Origin: Fistularia commersonii
Taxonomy: Eukaryota; Chordata; Actinopteri; Syngnathiformes; Fistulariidae
DNA: 64,000 nucleotides
Assembly: GCA_037954325.1 (NCBI GenBank)
Contig: JBBMNZ010000013.1
Coordinates: 11,205,001-11,269,000 of the forward strand
Direction: 5' to 3'
Below the pieces are notes generated by a model that made no database searches, had not been told where the DNA came from, and saw only the letters and a program-made list of their open reading frames with translations. Position numbers and translations under genes: made by a program. This document shows positions 25,836 through 38,500 of this stretch, one piece after another; position 1 is the stretch's first letter; the number at the start of each line of letters is the position of its first letter.

Positions 25836-28041
25836 ACTAAGGGATACACTGGTCATTTATTACTCAGCTTTGGACAGGTGGATCTGTTCCCCAATCTTAC
25901 GATGGCCCAAATGCAATTAGTTTTCTCCCAGAACTCCTTATTCCTGCGTCCGTGGACAGTGGCCCATAGCCAAACTAGGCCCTCCAGGTTTTCCCCCTTT
26001 GCTTCTTTAGAAAACAAATCTATTCAGTCCAGGGTCTGAATGTGAAATCCATTTTGAACTGTATCCATTTGTTTTTTCCAAAATCAAAATGGTCTTTGTG
26101 GTTTTCCACCTGCCGAGGAGGTCATGGGCATGGTCTTAGCTGTGATTTCCCAATGCTTTCACAGAGGCACAGGTGAGGACTTTTGACCCTACCAGTCAGA
26201 CAGAAAGAAAACTTGAGTTATTATAGTTCATTCATTTGCCTCTGGATACGGATGGCTTGATAGCCTCGATCACAATTGCAGAATACCGCTCCAACAAAGG
26301 CACATGGGACGACATGGTTGTGGCCTCCTCATCTGCACAGCCTCGGTGCCTCATGCCAAGGCCGCAACATTCACCACCACCAGTTTGCCAATGAAAGGCC
26401 AATCAGAGGAGCCCAATCTGAAGCCAAACTGTCTGAAAAGGGTCATCACTGCTGCCTGCAGGAGCATCTACTCTGGGCAGCAAGCACATCTCCAGGCCAT
26501 GTCTACAGAAGAAAAGCAGTTACCAAACAAAAAAATATACTCCCAGAACCGGCAGACCTGACTCAAGTCATTCACTGACCATTAAACCAGCACCAACCAA
26601 CAGTAGGGGAGAAATATACAGAAAATATACTGTGTATACTCAATACTGGAATGGGGCACAAGTGGAGACAAAGAATGCAATGAACTTTCATGACTTGGCT
26701 GCCAGGAGCAAGTAGTTCATTGCCCTGCTTAAGGACAAATAAGCATGAGTAGAAAACATTCCTTGTTATGAGGATGTCTCTTATATAACAAAGACCAGAG
26801 GACATTTTTTTTAATTCTAGTATGCTCAATCCATTTTTGTAGTCTTGTCTGTTGTGATATGGGTATATCAGATTTTATTACTTGTTGTTACTGTTGAACT
26901 GAAAGATTGTAGTGACCCTTTCTACAAGCAAAAATAAATAATGCCCATTCTCATTTAATATATTCCATAACCACCGTAGTAAAAACAAAAGACAGAAAGC
27001 AAACGCAGGCGAGATAAGACAAAGACAACTTTAGATTTCTAAGTATAACTAATCAAAAGAAAATAAACTTACTGAATGATTCATCATATTTTTTTAATAT
27101 TAAAGAAAAGCTAAAAAAAAACATTGGGTACAAAACCACATAAGCTGATCTTTCAGATTACAAATGAAGAAACACCAAGTCAAAGATTTTTGGTATTCAC
27201 TTTCATTTTAGTATTTTTCATCTTGGACCATGATGTTGTTTGGCTACTTGTTGATTTAATATTTCTACTATCATGTTTTGGTTTATTCTTCTTGTTTGCG
27301 TAAGACGACTTTCGCCATTGAAAATTATTTCATACACTATTTGTATTGTATATGATGAATCCATTGCATTATCTTGAGTATTCAATTTTATTTTTCCATT
27401 AGCTTTCTTTACAGACTACTAGCAGTGTTGAACTGTTTGCATTTAGTGTTTTGGAATTAGTTCACAAAGACGTTTTAGAGTAAATAATTTCTGTGTTTGT
27501 CTGTATCAATAACTTGTTTATCTATTTCATATTTTTGCTGAATATACTATTGTCCAAAAGTGAAACTGCCATTCAGTCAAAACAGTGGCTCCTTGTCTAT
27601 GTCATAATTAATGTATAAAAACAGAAATCAGCAAACATTATAAAAATATTGTTTATGTTAAAAACACCACAAAATGGCTGAGATTATACATTTCTTTGAA
27701 ACTGTATTCTGACGTATTAAAACATAGCCACAGGGGCATATACAGTATTTCCATCATCCAGTATCTCTGTTTTTGAGCTGAATGATATCAGGTCAATGCC
27801 TCCAAGAGAATTGTTTGCTTGTTCAGTCAATTTATATACAGGATGAGATTAAATGCCCCCAAGAGACAGTTCATGCACCCTCATGGGTGCAAGCACTTCC
27901 TTGGGAAACCCTGACAGAATAACCACACACACAAGCTTTCATCCCTTTGGTAAAACTCAACTGACAAATTTTGAACATCAGTTTGTGGTCTGATATCTCT
28001 GATGAAGAAAGTGTTTTAGAACTGCTGCTTGTATCACTCAG

Positions 28042-28082
28042 TAAGATAAGATAAGATAAGATAAGATAAGATAAGATAAGAA
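28042..28082. repeat. (TAAGA)n pentanucleotide repeat
   Basis: About eight perfect 5-bp units. Repeats of this AGATA type often terminate CR1/L2/Rex1-like LINEs in fish, but no LINE body is recognisable next to it. Confidence 0.9.
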
Positions 28083-29050
28083 GTTGCAGCAACTCTTGAT
28101 CAAACAAAAATCCATGGATTCCGATATTGTTATTCAGAGATCATGGTAAAAACATAGAAACTGAAAGACTGAGCCCTGTCTTTAATAGCACATGCTTAAC
28201 ACATACTATGTGAGCTCTAGCATCTGCACGTGTGAATCATTTGAAATGAAGCTCCCAGTATTCAGCTTGTCAAATGAGAAGATTCCTCTCACTGGTTCAC
28301 AGAGAAAGATGACAAGATTATTATTGACTCCTGGATTCTGCCAGCAGCATGTATAATAACCAACCCACTGAGCCATGCTTAGAGCCCTCAGAGGCAGTTG
28401 CTGGTGAGGTATTGCAATCGGTGGCACGTCTGTCATGAAACACAGAGGGAATCAGCACCTCCTGCGGATGCAAGAATTATCTGCAACCTCTTATGCCATA
28501 GCCTGATTCACAATGGTGTTGAGTCACTTGGTTTATAACTCATGCACTTGTGCATGGGAGGTGGTATAAAAACATCAGTGAAGTCAAGAGGGTTCACGGC
28601 TTGATTCTCCCTGTCCCCCTTTGTGTGCTGTTCAGGGGCTGGTGAGCAGGAGGTTGACAGTTGCCCCAAGCATGTGGGGAAATTGTAATGTGGAGTTTTT
28701 ATTTTTTATTGGGGGGCATAAATAAATAATATACCAACAGCTATTTACAGATATCCCCTTTCCCTAGTGTTTGCAACACAGATGATTTGTGGAATCCCAA
28801 TGACTATAAGTGCTAAGTCAAGAGTGTTACTCTACTGCCTCCCAGTGGAAAAAAAAAATAAGCAGGACAAACAAACCAAAAAAAATTGTTAGCATCACTT
28901 AAGTTTGAACTTCTTCTTCTTTTTTTTTTTTCAATTCATCGCTATCGAAACTGATTGATTGAGTTACATAAGTAGATGGAATAATAGATAGACAGGCTGG
29001 ACGAATAGCTTGACAAATGAATGAATGGTTGTGTGCTGCACAAAAATAAT

Positions 29051-29104
29051 TAATAAATAAATAAATAAATAAATAAATGAATGAATGAATGAATGAATGA
29101 ATGA
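29051..29104. repeat. (AAAT)n-(AATG)n compound repeat
   Basis: Roughly seven TAAA-type units followed by about six TGAA/ATGA-type units. Confidence 0.9.
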
Positions 29105-30910
29105 AACAGCGAGCCCTGTCCTAATAACACCAAACACCAATGGGATTCATTGGGAGCACATACTGCAACCCACATTTTATCACCTGACATCAGCTCCTGT
29201 CTCCAATAATGTTCTTGTGACTGAATGGGAGATAATCCTTGCAGCCAGGTTCCAAAATCTCATAGAAAGCCTTACGGAAGTGTGCAGGCTAGTATAGCAG
29301 TCCATTATTCCCCCTAGACCTGAAATAAGATGTCACTGAAGAAAGATAAAGAAAGGAAATGGGCTACTGATCGGACAGATAATGTTTTCTTTAGCTGAAG
29401 ATTCACTCACAAAAGTATGTCCAACTCGTTTGGAACTGGCACAGGTTTCAAAAGAAGCAATATAATGATGAAGTATGTTTTCATCAAAGGTCTGGTTTAG
29501 ATGTAGAGGAAATCAGAAAAATAAGACTGTTTTTAAAAATAAAATCGGAACAAGGAGCTCTGAATCTTTTCATTGTCAATACCTGTCAATACCACGCATT
29601 GAGCATTGAGTCTAGTATAAGACACGGCTGAGGTACAGCACATCAATGGACCAGGTTCTGTCAGACTCGTAGCTACAAGGACAGCAAGTGCTTTGCATGC
29701 AGAGGTTAACATTTATCAGACGTTACAGTGGAAGTGCATGAACTCACTGTTTCTTGTGGTACAAGCGAGTACAAGGATGAAAAGACTCAAGCACCACAGT
29801 AATTGAGCAAAATGATATATATAGTTCCCCAGCAATAAGAGTTTTTTTTTTCCCCAGTTCTATTTAGATGTAGAACTAAATTGCCACTGACAAAATGGCG
29901 AGGCAAATATTTGAATATTATTTCCCTTGTCTCTTGTGTTGTACAAGAGGGAATGTCTAATTTTTACAAAATGCTGAAAAATCTACCCTATGATATGTTG
30001 TAACTAAACCAATATTTATTGATATAGATTAGAGATAATGTTGTCTCAATGCTGTTTGGCTGTTTTTCTTGACAAAGCAGGTTTGTGAAACTATCTGATT
30101 TCAACTGGATTATATTTGCTATGATTTAACATGTTTCGATTTCCTTAACAGATCATTAGTAGCAATTCTGAAGAACTCATTTGAAATCTGTTGGGTTTTT
30201 TTTTAACATGACAAAATGCAGGTATGGTTTAGTGAGATTTGACGCATCTTGCAACAAAAAATTACTATCGTGTTGACAATACATTAAATAAAAATAAAAA
30301 AGGTGGTCTGGTAAAGGACTTCCAGTTCGAGCTTGCCCTGTTGTTTCATTATACAAATCAGATATATATTATCCTGAAGTTGATAATCAAAATCTCAGCA
30401 AAAATGTCTATGGAGCATTGATATTAACAAGTTGGATAGAGATACAAATCTAAATTAGTGTTGCTGCCCAAGTGCCACATGTGTAAACTGGACAGGGGAC
30501 CATTTGCCAAGTGAAAATTACAGGTTAATAATATGTTCCTCTCATATGTGCTACTAAAATCCACCTTTAGATATTGGATTTAAATGTGTGCTTGAATAAA
30601 CTGGTATTAGAGCAAGCTGCTTCTGGTTGACTTGAATGCGAGAGAAACACATCTTGATGCATCTGTCAATGAAATGTGTCAGTTAGGATTAGCATTTCAA
30701 TCTGTTAGATCAGATTTATCAAGTGACTCACACACCTAAGGAGTTAGCTGTTATCACAAGAAGAAGCTAATCAGAAAAAGGAAAAGGGTGGGGGGCGCGT
30801 TGCATAAATCAATACTGGGGTTTGTGTTTAATGGATTGTGGAATTATGGTCATATTCAAGAATCACCTACTGTATAACAGACTTGTAGCAAGAGGGAATT
30901 GTCAGTGCTA

Positions 30911-32744
30911 CAACCCCAATTCCAATCAAGTTGGGACATTGTGTAAAAACAGAATACGATGATTTGCAAATCATTTTCAACCAATATTCAGTTGAATACC
31001 CTTCGAAGACAAGATATTGTTCAAACTGATGTTTTTTGCTAATGTCTGTGAGTATAAATACTCATTTTGAATCTGTGTTACACCACCATTTTTCATTTTA
31101 ACAACACTCAGTAAGCATTTTGGAACAGAAGACAGTATTTGTTTAAGTTTTGTAAGTGGAATTCTTTCCCATTCTTGCTTTATGTACAACTTCAGTTGCT
31201 CAACAGTCTGGAGTCTCTGTTGTCGTATTATACGCTTCATAATGAGCCACAAATTTTAAATAGGAGACAAGTCTGGACTGCAGGCAGGTCAGTCTAGTAC
31301 CCACACTCTTTTACTACAAAGTCATGCTGTTTTAATGCTTGTAGAATGTGGCTTGGTATCGTCTTGCTGAAATAAGCAAGGGAGTCCCTGAAAAAGACGC
31401 TGCTTGGATGGCAGCAGATGCTCTTCCAAAACCTGTATGTATCTTTTAGCCATCCCATGGGCGCTAACACACCCCCATACCGTCACAGACACTCGCATTT
31501 GAACCTTGTACTGGCTGACAACAGTACGGATGGCCCCTTTTCTTTGGCCCCGTCTTTGGCCCGGAGGACGTGATGTCCATTATTTACAAAAACAATTTGA
31601 AATGGAGACTCATGAGACCACAGTTCACCTTTCCACTTTGCTTCCATCCATTTCGGATGAGATCGGGCCCAGATAAGCTGGTGGCCAATTTTGGGTGTGA
31701 TTGATGTATGGCTTTTGCTTTGCATTACAGTTTTAACTTGCATTTGTAGATGCAGAGACAAACTGTATTTACTGACCATGGCTTTTTTGAAGTGTTCCTG
31801 AGCCCACATGACAATATTCTTTACACAAAGATCCATCCATCCATCTTCTACCGCTTATCCTGTACTAGGGATCGCGGGGCATGCTTTCCAAGGGGTCATC
31901 GGGTCTAAGGCGGGGTCACCCTGGACTGGTCGCCAGTCAATTGCAGGACCACATATACTGACAAACAATCATTCAGTCACTCACTCATTCGTGGCAATTT
32001 TCCCATTTTTTTCCAAACATCCTGCTGTATGTTTTTGGACTGTGGAAAGAACCCGCAGCCCAGAGGAAACCCACACAGAGAACATGCAAACTCTAAACAG
32101 AAAGGTCCCCTGGTGGGAATTTAACAGAAGCGCTAAACACTACGTCACCATGCTGCTCCCCTTTACACAATGATGCAGTTTTTCATTGCAAGGCTGTCTG
32201 AGGGATCGTAGGTCAGAAACATTCAATACTGGTTTTCGGCCTTGCCACTTCAGATTCTATGAATATTTGACAATATTATGGACCGCAGATGATGAAGTCC
32301 CTAAATTTCTTGCAATTACAGATTGAGAAATGATGTTCTTAAACTGTTGGGACTATTTGCTCATGCAGTTATTCACAAAAATGGTGAACCTCACCCTAAC
32401 CTTGCTCGTGAACAACAGAGCCTTTCAGAGATGGTCATTTTATACCCCATTGTGACAATCAACTGTTTCCAATTTACCTGTGGAATATTCCTAACGGGTG
32501 TTTTTTGAGCAATCCTGAACTTCCCCAGTTTTTTGTTGCCTGTTTGTTGCCAGCTTTTTTGGAATGAGTTGCAGGCATCGAATTCAAATGAGTGAATATA
32601 AAAAAAAAACAAATCACTTTTATCAGTTTGAACATTAAATACATGGTATTCAGCTGAATATAGGTTGAAAGCAATTTGCAAATCATTGTATTGTTTTTAT
32701 TTATGTTTTACACAATATCCCAACATCATTGGAATTGGGGTTTT
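30911..32744 (-). mobile_element. Tc1-like DNA transposon with long inverted ends, inactivated
   Basis: The left end begins CAACCCCAATTCCAAT after a TA. The right end is its complement, ATTGGAATTGGGG, before a TA. The terminal inverted repeats are about 100 bp and imperfect, including GATTTGCAAATC-like and CAACC..TATTCAG..TGAATAC blocks. The transposase reads on the minus strand: WAQEHFKKA (31.8 kb), WARSHPKWMEAKWKGELWS (31.6 kb), then LKLYIKQEWERIPLTKL and SSVPKCLLSVVK (31.1-31.2 kb). The expected WSDES reads WSHES, so the first catalytic Asp is lost. The codon expected for the catalytic Glu near 31,255 reads TAA. A SINE interrupts it at 31,829-32,160. Confidence 0.88.
31829..32160 (-). mobile_element. 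tRNA-derived SINE nested in the Tc1-like element
   Basis: A reverse-oriented copy of the same SINE family, from CATCCATCCATCTTCTACCG to the complement of the tRNA-like head (GCGCTAAACACTACGTCACC near 32,130). It is flanked by a perfect 10-bp direct repeat, CTTTACACAA, at 31,819-31,828 and 32,161-32,170. Removing the insert restores continuity of the transposase-coding region, so the SINE arrived after the transposon. Confidence 0.93.
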
Positions 32745-32747
32745 TAG

Positions 32748-34845
32748 AAGGACTACTGTATCCTTAAAAACATTTATAGACATGGAGCAATAATTAAAAA
32801 AAAAAAAATCACTTTATGAGTGATTAATCCAAAAACTGGCCATCTTACTTTAGCCGTCCCTGTCCCATGTGCTCAGTAAGGAAACAGAAATAACTTCATT
32901 CCTTTTGTTTTGAAGGTGAATGTTAATGTCTCTGTACGCCACTACACCTTCACAAAAATATGCTGGAGATCAAATGTCGTAAGCCATTATCGACACAAAA
33001 GAAATTTGCTTCAGGTTAAAAAAAAAAAAAAAAGCAAGATGGTGTTTTGAAGTGATGCGTAAGTAAGTGCTTATTTGATAGGGCTAAATATGAAGTAATG
33101 TGTTTTTTGTGGAGTACAAGCCATTGTGTTTGAGGATTACATCTTGAATCATTACAATGGAACTAAACATTCTGAGAAATATTTGCAGTTGGCCCTGACC
33201 GGACAGCGACATCTGATGTTTGTGAGCTAACCTGCAAAACTCTGGACATTTGAAATGCTGGCAAGTTGGAGTAGCTAGAATGTACCCTGAACATGTTATT
33301 TTTCTGTTTGTTTTTCAATGTTATACATCAATGTTAATGTTTGTATCCCTGCTGAGATCTAACCATATTGAAGTTGCAGCTACGGCTGCTTTTTTTTGGT
33401 TTCTTTAGGGCAATGAGTCATAGAGTTGAAGGCAGTTGTCGGAGCACGAGAACGACCATTATGACATAGACTGCAAACCAACTGCCTGTAACTGCACAGA
33501 TGACTGAACGCACTGCGCCTTTTATTGTTCATGAAAAGCTCAGCTTGGTGAAGGTTTTCATGAGGAAGTTTCATTTGTTTGGGTTAGAGGACATTTGTTA
33601 AATGATAAGGACTCAAATACCAGTCATGTTATGAGTACTATATAGTTTTCTAACTTAAAACTGCAAAAAGAGTTGAAAAAGACTCTTAGATGAAGATAAG
33701 TTCAGCTAATCTAAACAAAGAGATTCTTATGATCTTGTGTCAGCTGTCGCATACATGTTCAACCAGACTTCAGTAGACTTGTTCAAACCCCAGAAATACT
33801 AGGTTTTTCACTGCATTGGACACTTTTTTGACCTCCACGTTTTCAAACCCCTATTTTCCATCCAGTAGTAACTTATCAAGCCAATTGACTCCACTTATAA
33901 AGCAATTAGAGAAACGAACAGAATCAGTGGTTCACATCTCCTACACAATCAATTGTTTAATGCAATCAAATGCATTAAGTTGATACAAGGCATGGATATG
34001 ACCTCAGTCAGGTACTTAGCCTTTTCCTGCTTGCAAAATTTTTGTTAGCCCTTATCAACTATTCAATTTCTAAAGTGACTAGTGTATTCATGTAAAACAT
34101 TACTAGTACAATGTCTTTTTTTATTGTGTTTGCAACAGTAATAATTACAATAATGTGCTTTTTTTTATTTACCCTGTTCTACTCTTGTATTCCTTTTTTT
34201 ATTTCTCAACTTCTTTTATATTCTAGCTATCTCATCATGCATCCCATTGCCCTTTGTTGCTGTCACACTGTATATTTCCCCTCTGTGTGACAAATAAAGA
34301 TCTGTCTAATCTCTTTATTTTTTCTTATAGCAATGCAATATTTTCTATAAACATTTGCAGCCGCCATATTAAGTTTTCTTAAAGTCAAATGAAGTTGAAA
34401 GCTTTGTCATACTGGGCCAGATAGAACAGAATGTGTGTTCTTTTATTGGTAAAGTCTTCGGCCCATTAAATGGTCAACAGCTTTAAAAGTTTGTCATGTC
34501 TTGCATGGTGTTGTGAATTAGCTTGTTGGAGTCTGAATGATGTCTTTTCTACATACTTGCCTCAGTGGTCTTCCATTTATTGGGCATAACTGAACAAGCC
34601 TATTAGTATAATTACATGCAAAAAATTAGTGAGTTTTCACTGTAGCAACTACCTGAACATGATTTTCAGTTTGTTAATCATGAAGGGAATTCTGTCATTG
34701 AGTGGTCTGAGTCAAAATGACGAAAATGTATTTTTGCTTTGGAACAACATGTTAAGACTGCATTAAAATAAGCAACAAGTGAAGTTCCTCATGAGGACAC
34801 TTGCAGACCATGTCTCATACACATCATAGTTGGTACAACATTGTT
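32748..34845. other. intergenic stretch downstream of eif4e
   Basis: No gene supported. Short A-runs occur near 32,800 and 33,020. A stretch around 34,230-34,320 (ATCCCATTGCCCTTTG, CACTGTATATTTCCCC, TGTGACAAATAAAG) resembles the 3' end of an L2/Rex1-like LINE. Confidence 0.5.
34230..34320 (+). mobile_element. possible L2/Rex1-like LINE 3' tail
   Basis: The phrase CACTGTATATTTCCCCTCTG followed by GTGACAAATAAAGAT is the type of 3' end seen in CR1-superfamily LINEs of fish (from memory). No coding part is attached, as expected for heavily 5'-truncated copies. Confidence 0.35.
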
Positions 34846-34859
34846 TTAGAAACTACATA

Positions 34860-34865
34860 TTTATT
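34860..34865 (-). terminator. candidate eif4e polyadenylation signal
   Basis: An AATAAA on the minus strand about 735 bases beyond the eif4e stop codon. It gives a plausible 3' UTR, but a different downstream signal could be used. This is inference only. Confidence 0.3.
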
Positions 34866-35598
34866 TGTCTTTTGAATGGATACTGTTCAGAGCATTACAA
34901 TAAAGGTAGAAATAACCCTAATAGAGAGGAAAAAAAAAAAAAAAAAATCAGTGGACAATCTCAACAAGAATCATTTCCTTTGTAACTGAGCAAACAATAA
35001 AGTTGGAGTATGTGCTTAGTCAAAAAGATATTTTAAACTATACATATATACACAGGTAAACAGAAATCTTTTCATGCTCTGATGTATGAAACATCACATT
35101 GCTACGACCTGTAAAGTTGGCCCACCTTATACATCTGGGAATAACAGATTAAGGGATAGTTCTTGCTCAGGTTTGGCAAAAAAATTGTAACTTCAAAACT
35201 AAGCCAATACTGTTAACCATATGAAATAATAGATATGGAAATATTTATCTCTTCACCAAAGAAGTCTCCTTCCTCTACTCCTTAAATGTTGCAAAAGCTT
35301 GACCAGAATTTAAACAGTGAAACCTCAGATGTCCTTCAGACACAGGAAAAAAGAAAAAAATACAGAAGGAAAACTGGACATCACATTTTTCAGTCTGACA
35401 TTGAAAATACTTTTACAAACCATAGTGCTACTCTAACTACTCATTAATCTTTGGTAGCAAATTGGCTAACAAAAGAAGCAATTCAATTTTACTTAAAATG
35501 TTTGTAGATAATTAACACAAGTTTGTGTGGAAAAAGCTCTTGAAATCAGTGTTGTGGGAAAAAAAAAAAGGCATTGAGATTTTTGGACCAATGGGTCT

Positions 35599-38500
35599 TC
35601 AAGCCACAAACTTGATTTTAGTGGTTGAGCCACTTTTTGTAGCTGTGTCTGCATGGGACTGATATCCAATGATCACCTTTGATGGAACGCCTAATTTCTC
35701 TTTATACACTCGACTGGAAAAACAAAGATACATTATATGTTAGAAAACACAAACCGATGTTTCTTAAAAAAAGGGCAAATTACAGACTGAATGCTGGGAA
35801 TTTAGGGGATGAATTTTTCTGAGTTTGTCCTATCTATCTACCATAATTAAACAACATATCCCCGGCTTACCCTATATGCGTGATGGCATCTTTGTTTTCA
35901 TAGTTTGTGGTCCATATTGCTATTTTATCTCCTTTGGCTCGGACATTGATGACAGCACCACAGACATCATCGCTGTAGTCATCAAACGCTTCACCTACAA
36001 GACACAAGAGCTGCAAAGAAAAGTTCAAATTTAAGGGTAAAATGTATCAGTTAGTGACAATAACAGTAACGGTTTACTATTAACAAGAATTAACAAAACA
36101 TAGCGTACTGTCTCCAACCAGAAACGATCCAGGTCAGACTTGCGCTGCTGCTTGGACAAAGTTATTAGCCAGCGGCCACCACTTCGGTTATGTTCATCCT
36201 CCCACATAGGTTCAATCCCATCCTGAAAATGTGGAAAGATAAACTGAAAGAAAACCAAAGCAGTATAACAACATTGTCAATGAATTTCTTTGCCTATTTT
36301 CAAAAGCGCATTATGAACACAAGTCCTAATGTCACTGGGCACATTTAGCTTTAAAAAGCTCATTGAAACCAACAGACAAGATTAAGTGCAGTGCAGTTGA
36401 GTGCAGAATGTTTTTCTTCGGGCACTTGAATAAACTACATTTTAATTTTCTCTCACAGTTATTTGTAACACTGATAGTACTGGTTGACAGTCACTAAAAC
36501 TATCCTGAACAAATAACTTGGACATCTGAAAATTATTTCCAAAATAAAACACTACAAGTTTGCTTTGTAATGGGGTGTGCATTCTTATGGACCAGAACAG
36601 CCACTCTAAATAAAGAATTTATTTTTTAGTATAAAAAGCGGACAAGATTTGTTTTATAGTGATGCCATTGTTCTGTCATCAGATAGTTCTCCACAATTTT
36701 CACACATATATGCAGTGCATCAACATCAATATAGGACAATTACTCTTGCTGATTCATGCCGAGGAAATGATAAAGGTACTCATATCTGTGGCTAATATTT
36801 ATCTGGTTATGTGACAGAAGACAATTTGTGGAAAAGCTGAAAGACTTTAGCCATATCTTATTTTAACTTGATGATGAAAGTGTTTCACATGTATACGAGT
36901 ATAAATGACAAAATACAACACCCTATGCTATACGATTTCAAATTCCAACAGCCCAATAGCATTCATTTTACAAACTTGCCATTTCCTATGATCAAATTTT
37001 CTAATGGCAGCACAAGTTACATGCCATCTAGTCCAAGGGAAGCTGGTCATGGCAGATCATAGCTCCAAATATTTCAACCCTCTTTATGATACAAAGCCAC
37101 AAAGAAAAACAGAAAAGAAAACAGAAAAGATTTTTGAGATCAGTTTGCACCACCCGTTTCAGTGGTCAACTGGTGACTAATGTGGGTCAATGTGCACTGG
37201 GTCCCAACACTCATACACACCTTTGTCTATGTCACACCCTCTCTTTTTTCTTTTAGCTCAACTGGTCATGACAGGGGGGCCACCCACATTGAGCTCAGAT
37301 CAGTCCCAGGTTTTTGCCAATGTTGCAATGTGCTTGCTTATGAGTGAATGATTGGTTTCTGGGAATCATTTTTAATTTTTTTGTCCAGGCCTATCCTATA
37401 TTTCAGGTGTTATGAGGCAACAAAAAAATTTCACTTGATCATCTTAAGTTACGAGACGAAGCAGAATGATCTTACCTTGAACAGCGAATAGTCACAGCCA
37501 GACATCAAGTTGCTTGACAACTGAATGTGATTATATAATCTGTTGAGAAATAATTTTACATGAAATGCCATATAGCAGGGGTGGTCAAACTTTTTGGTTC
37601 AGGGGCAGCACTGACTTTTAAAATTTGGGCCAGGTCAACACAAGATACAATACATACATCAAAAAAAAAAAAAAAAACGCATTTGTGACAAGTACATATC
37701 AAACTCCCCTGAGATTTTTCCGAACATTGTCTGACATTTGCTTTGAAAATAAAACCAGCTTGGTTTTGTGCGCGCTGACGTCTGCTTACATTTCATGAAC
37801 AAACCGTTTTTTTCCCTTGTAGCTTCACATCCAGCTTATACACACACGAGTCAGTATTTCCACAGTAAAGGCTAAATCATGAAGCCAATCCATGTCATTC
37901 AGCTCAGGAAAATTCTCAAGTGTTCCAAAGTAGCGCAAAAAATGAAATCTCCTGTTTGAGCTCCCACATTTATTGATCCAATCATTCAATGGTTCTAATC
38001 CTTGCCGGGCCAGATTAAAAAGACCAACGGGCCTGATGTGGCCCGCGGGCCGTAGTTTTCCCACCCCTGCCATATACCCAGGTGAAAAAACAACAATGCA
38101 CTGTATATCCTAAATTCACATTATCAATTACTTTTGTATAAACAGAACTGAGTTCACATTTATGCCCCAGAGGTATAAAAACAGCTTCAATCCATGGGCC
38201 ATCTGACTGATGAATCAAGAGAAAACAGGAAAAATAAGAACACGAGAACGCCTTCACACAGTCACCTTACAATCACAATCTAATTTATTCATGCCCCGTA
38301 TACAAATTGCAATACGAAGTGAAAACCGTATATCCTAGACTGATTTTACCTCAAGTGCACTTCTCTACCTTAAATAAGGAATAGTTGCATATATTTTTTT
38401 ACCATTTTTTTAAATGTAAGTGAATGTGATACATGTATTTTTTTCTCACCACCATTAAAAGATGGTGCAAATTTTATTGTACTTTTGAGCAGTGACAAGA

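Larger units (their letters stand above)
25850..30908. other. intergenic stretch with short tandem repeats
   Basis: No gene supported. Open frames at 26.3 kb and 28.2-28.4 kb do not resemble any family I know and lack splice-bounded conservation that I can judge. A GGTATAAAAACATC TATA-like sequence occurs near 28,563 but no coding sequence follows it. Confidence 0.5.

Noticed and set aside
25570..25920. Possible 116-codon gene
   Set aside because: It lies within and just beyond a reverse SINE bounded by target duplications; no protein similarity apparent.
26276..26578. Possible coding exon with two overlapping frames
   Set aside because: No recognisable domain, no convincing splice boundaries, and two frames are equally open, which argues for chance.
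28042..28082. CRISPR-like short direct repeats
   Set aside because: Perfect 5-bp tandem microsatellite without spacers, in a vertebrate genome.
35991..36010. CTTGTAG as the acceptor of eif4e exon 6
   Set aside because: Using it would remove LLCLVG; the GCAG acceptor 16 bases upstream keeps frame and gives the expected 140-base exon.
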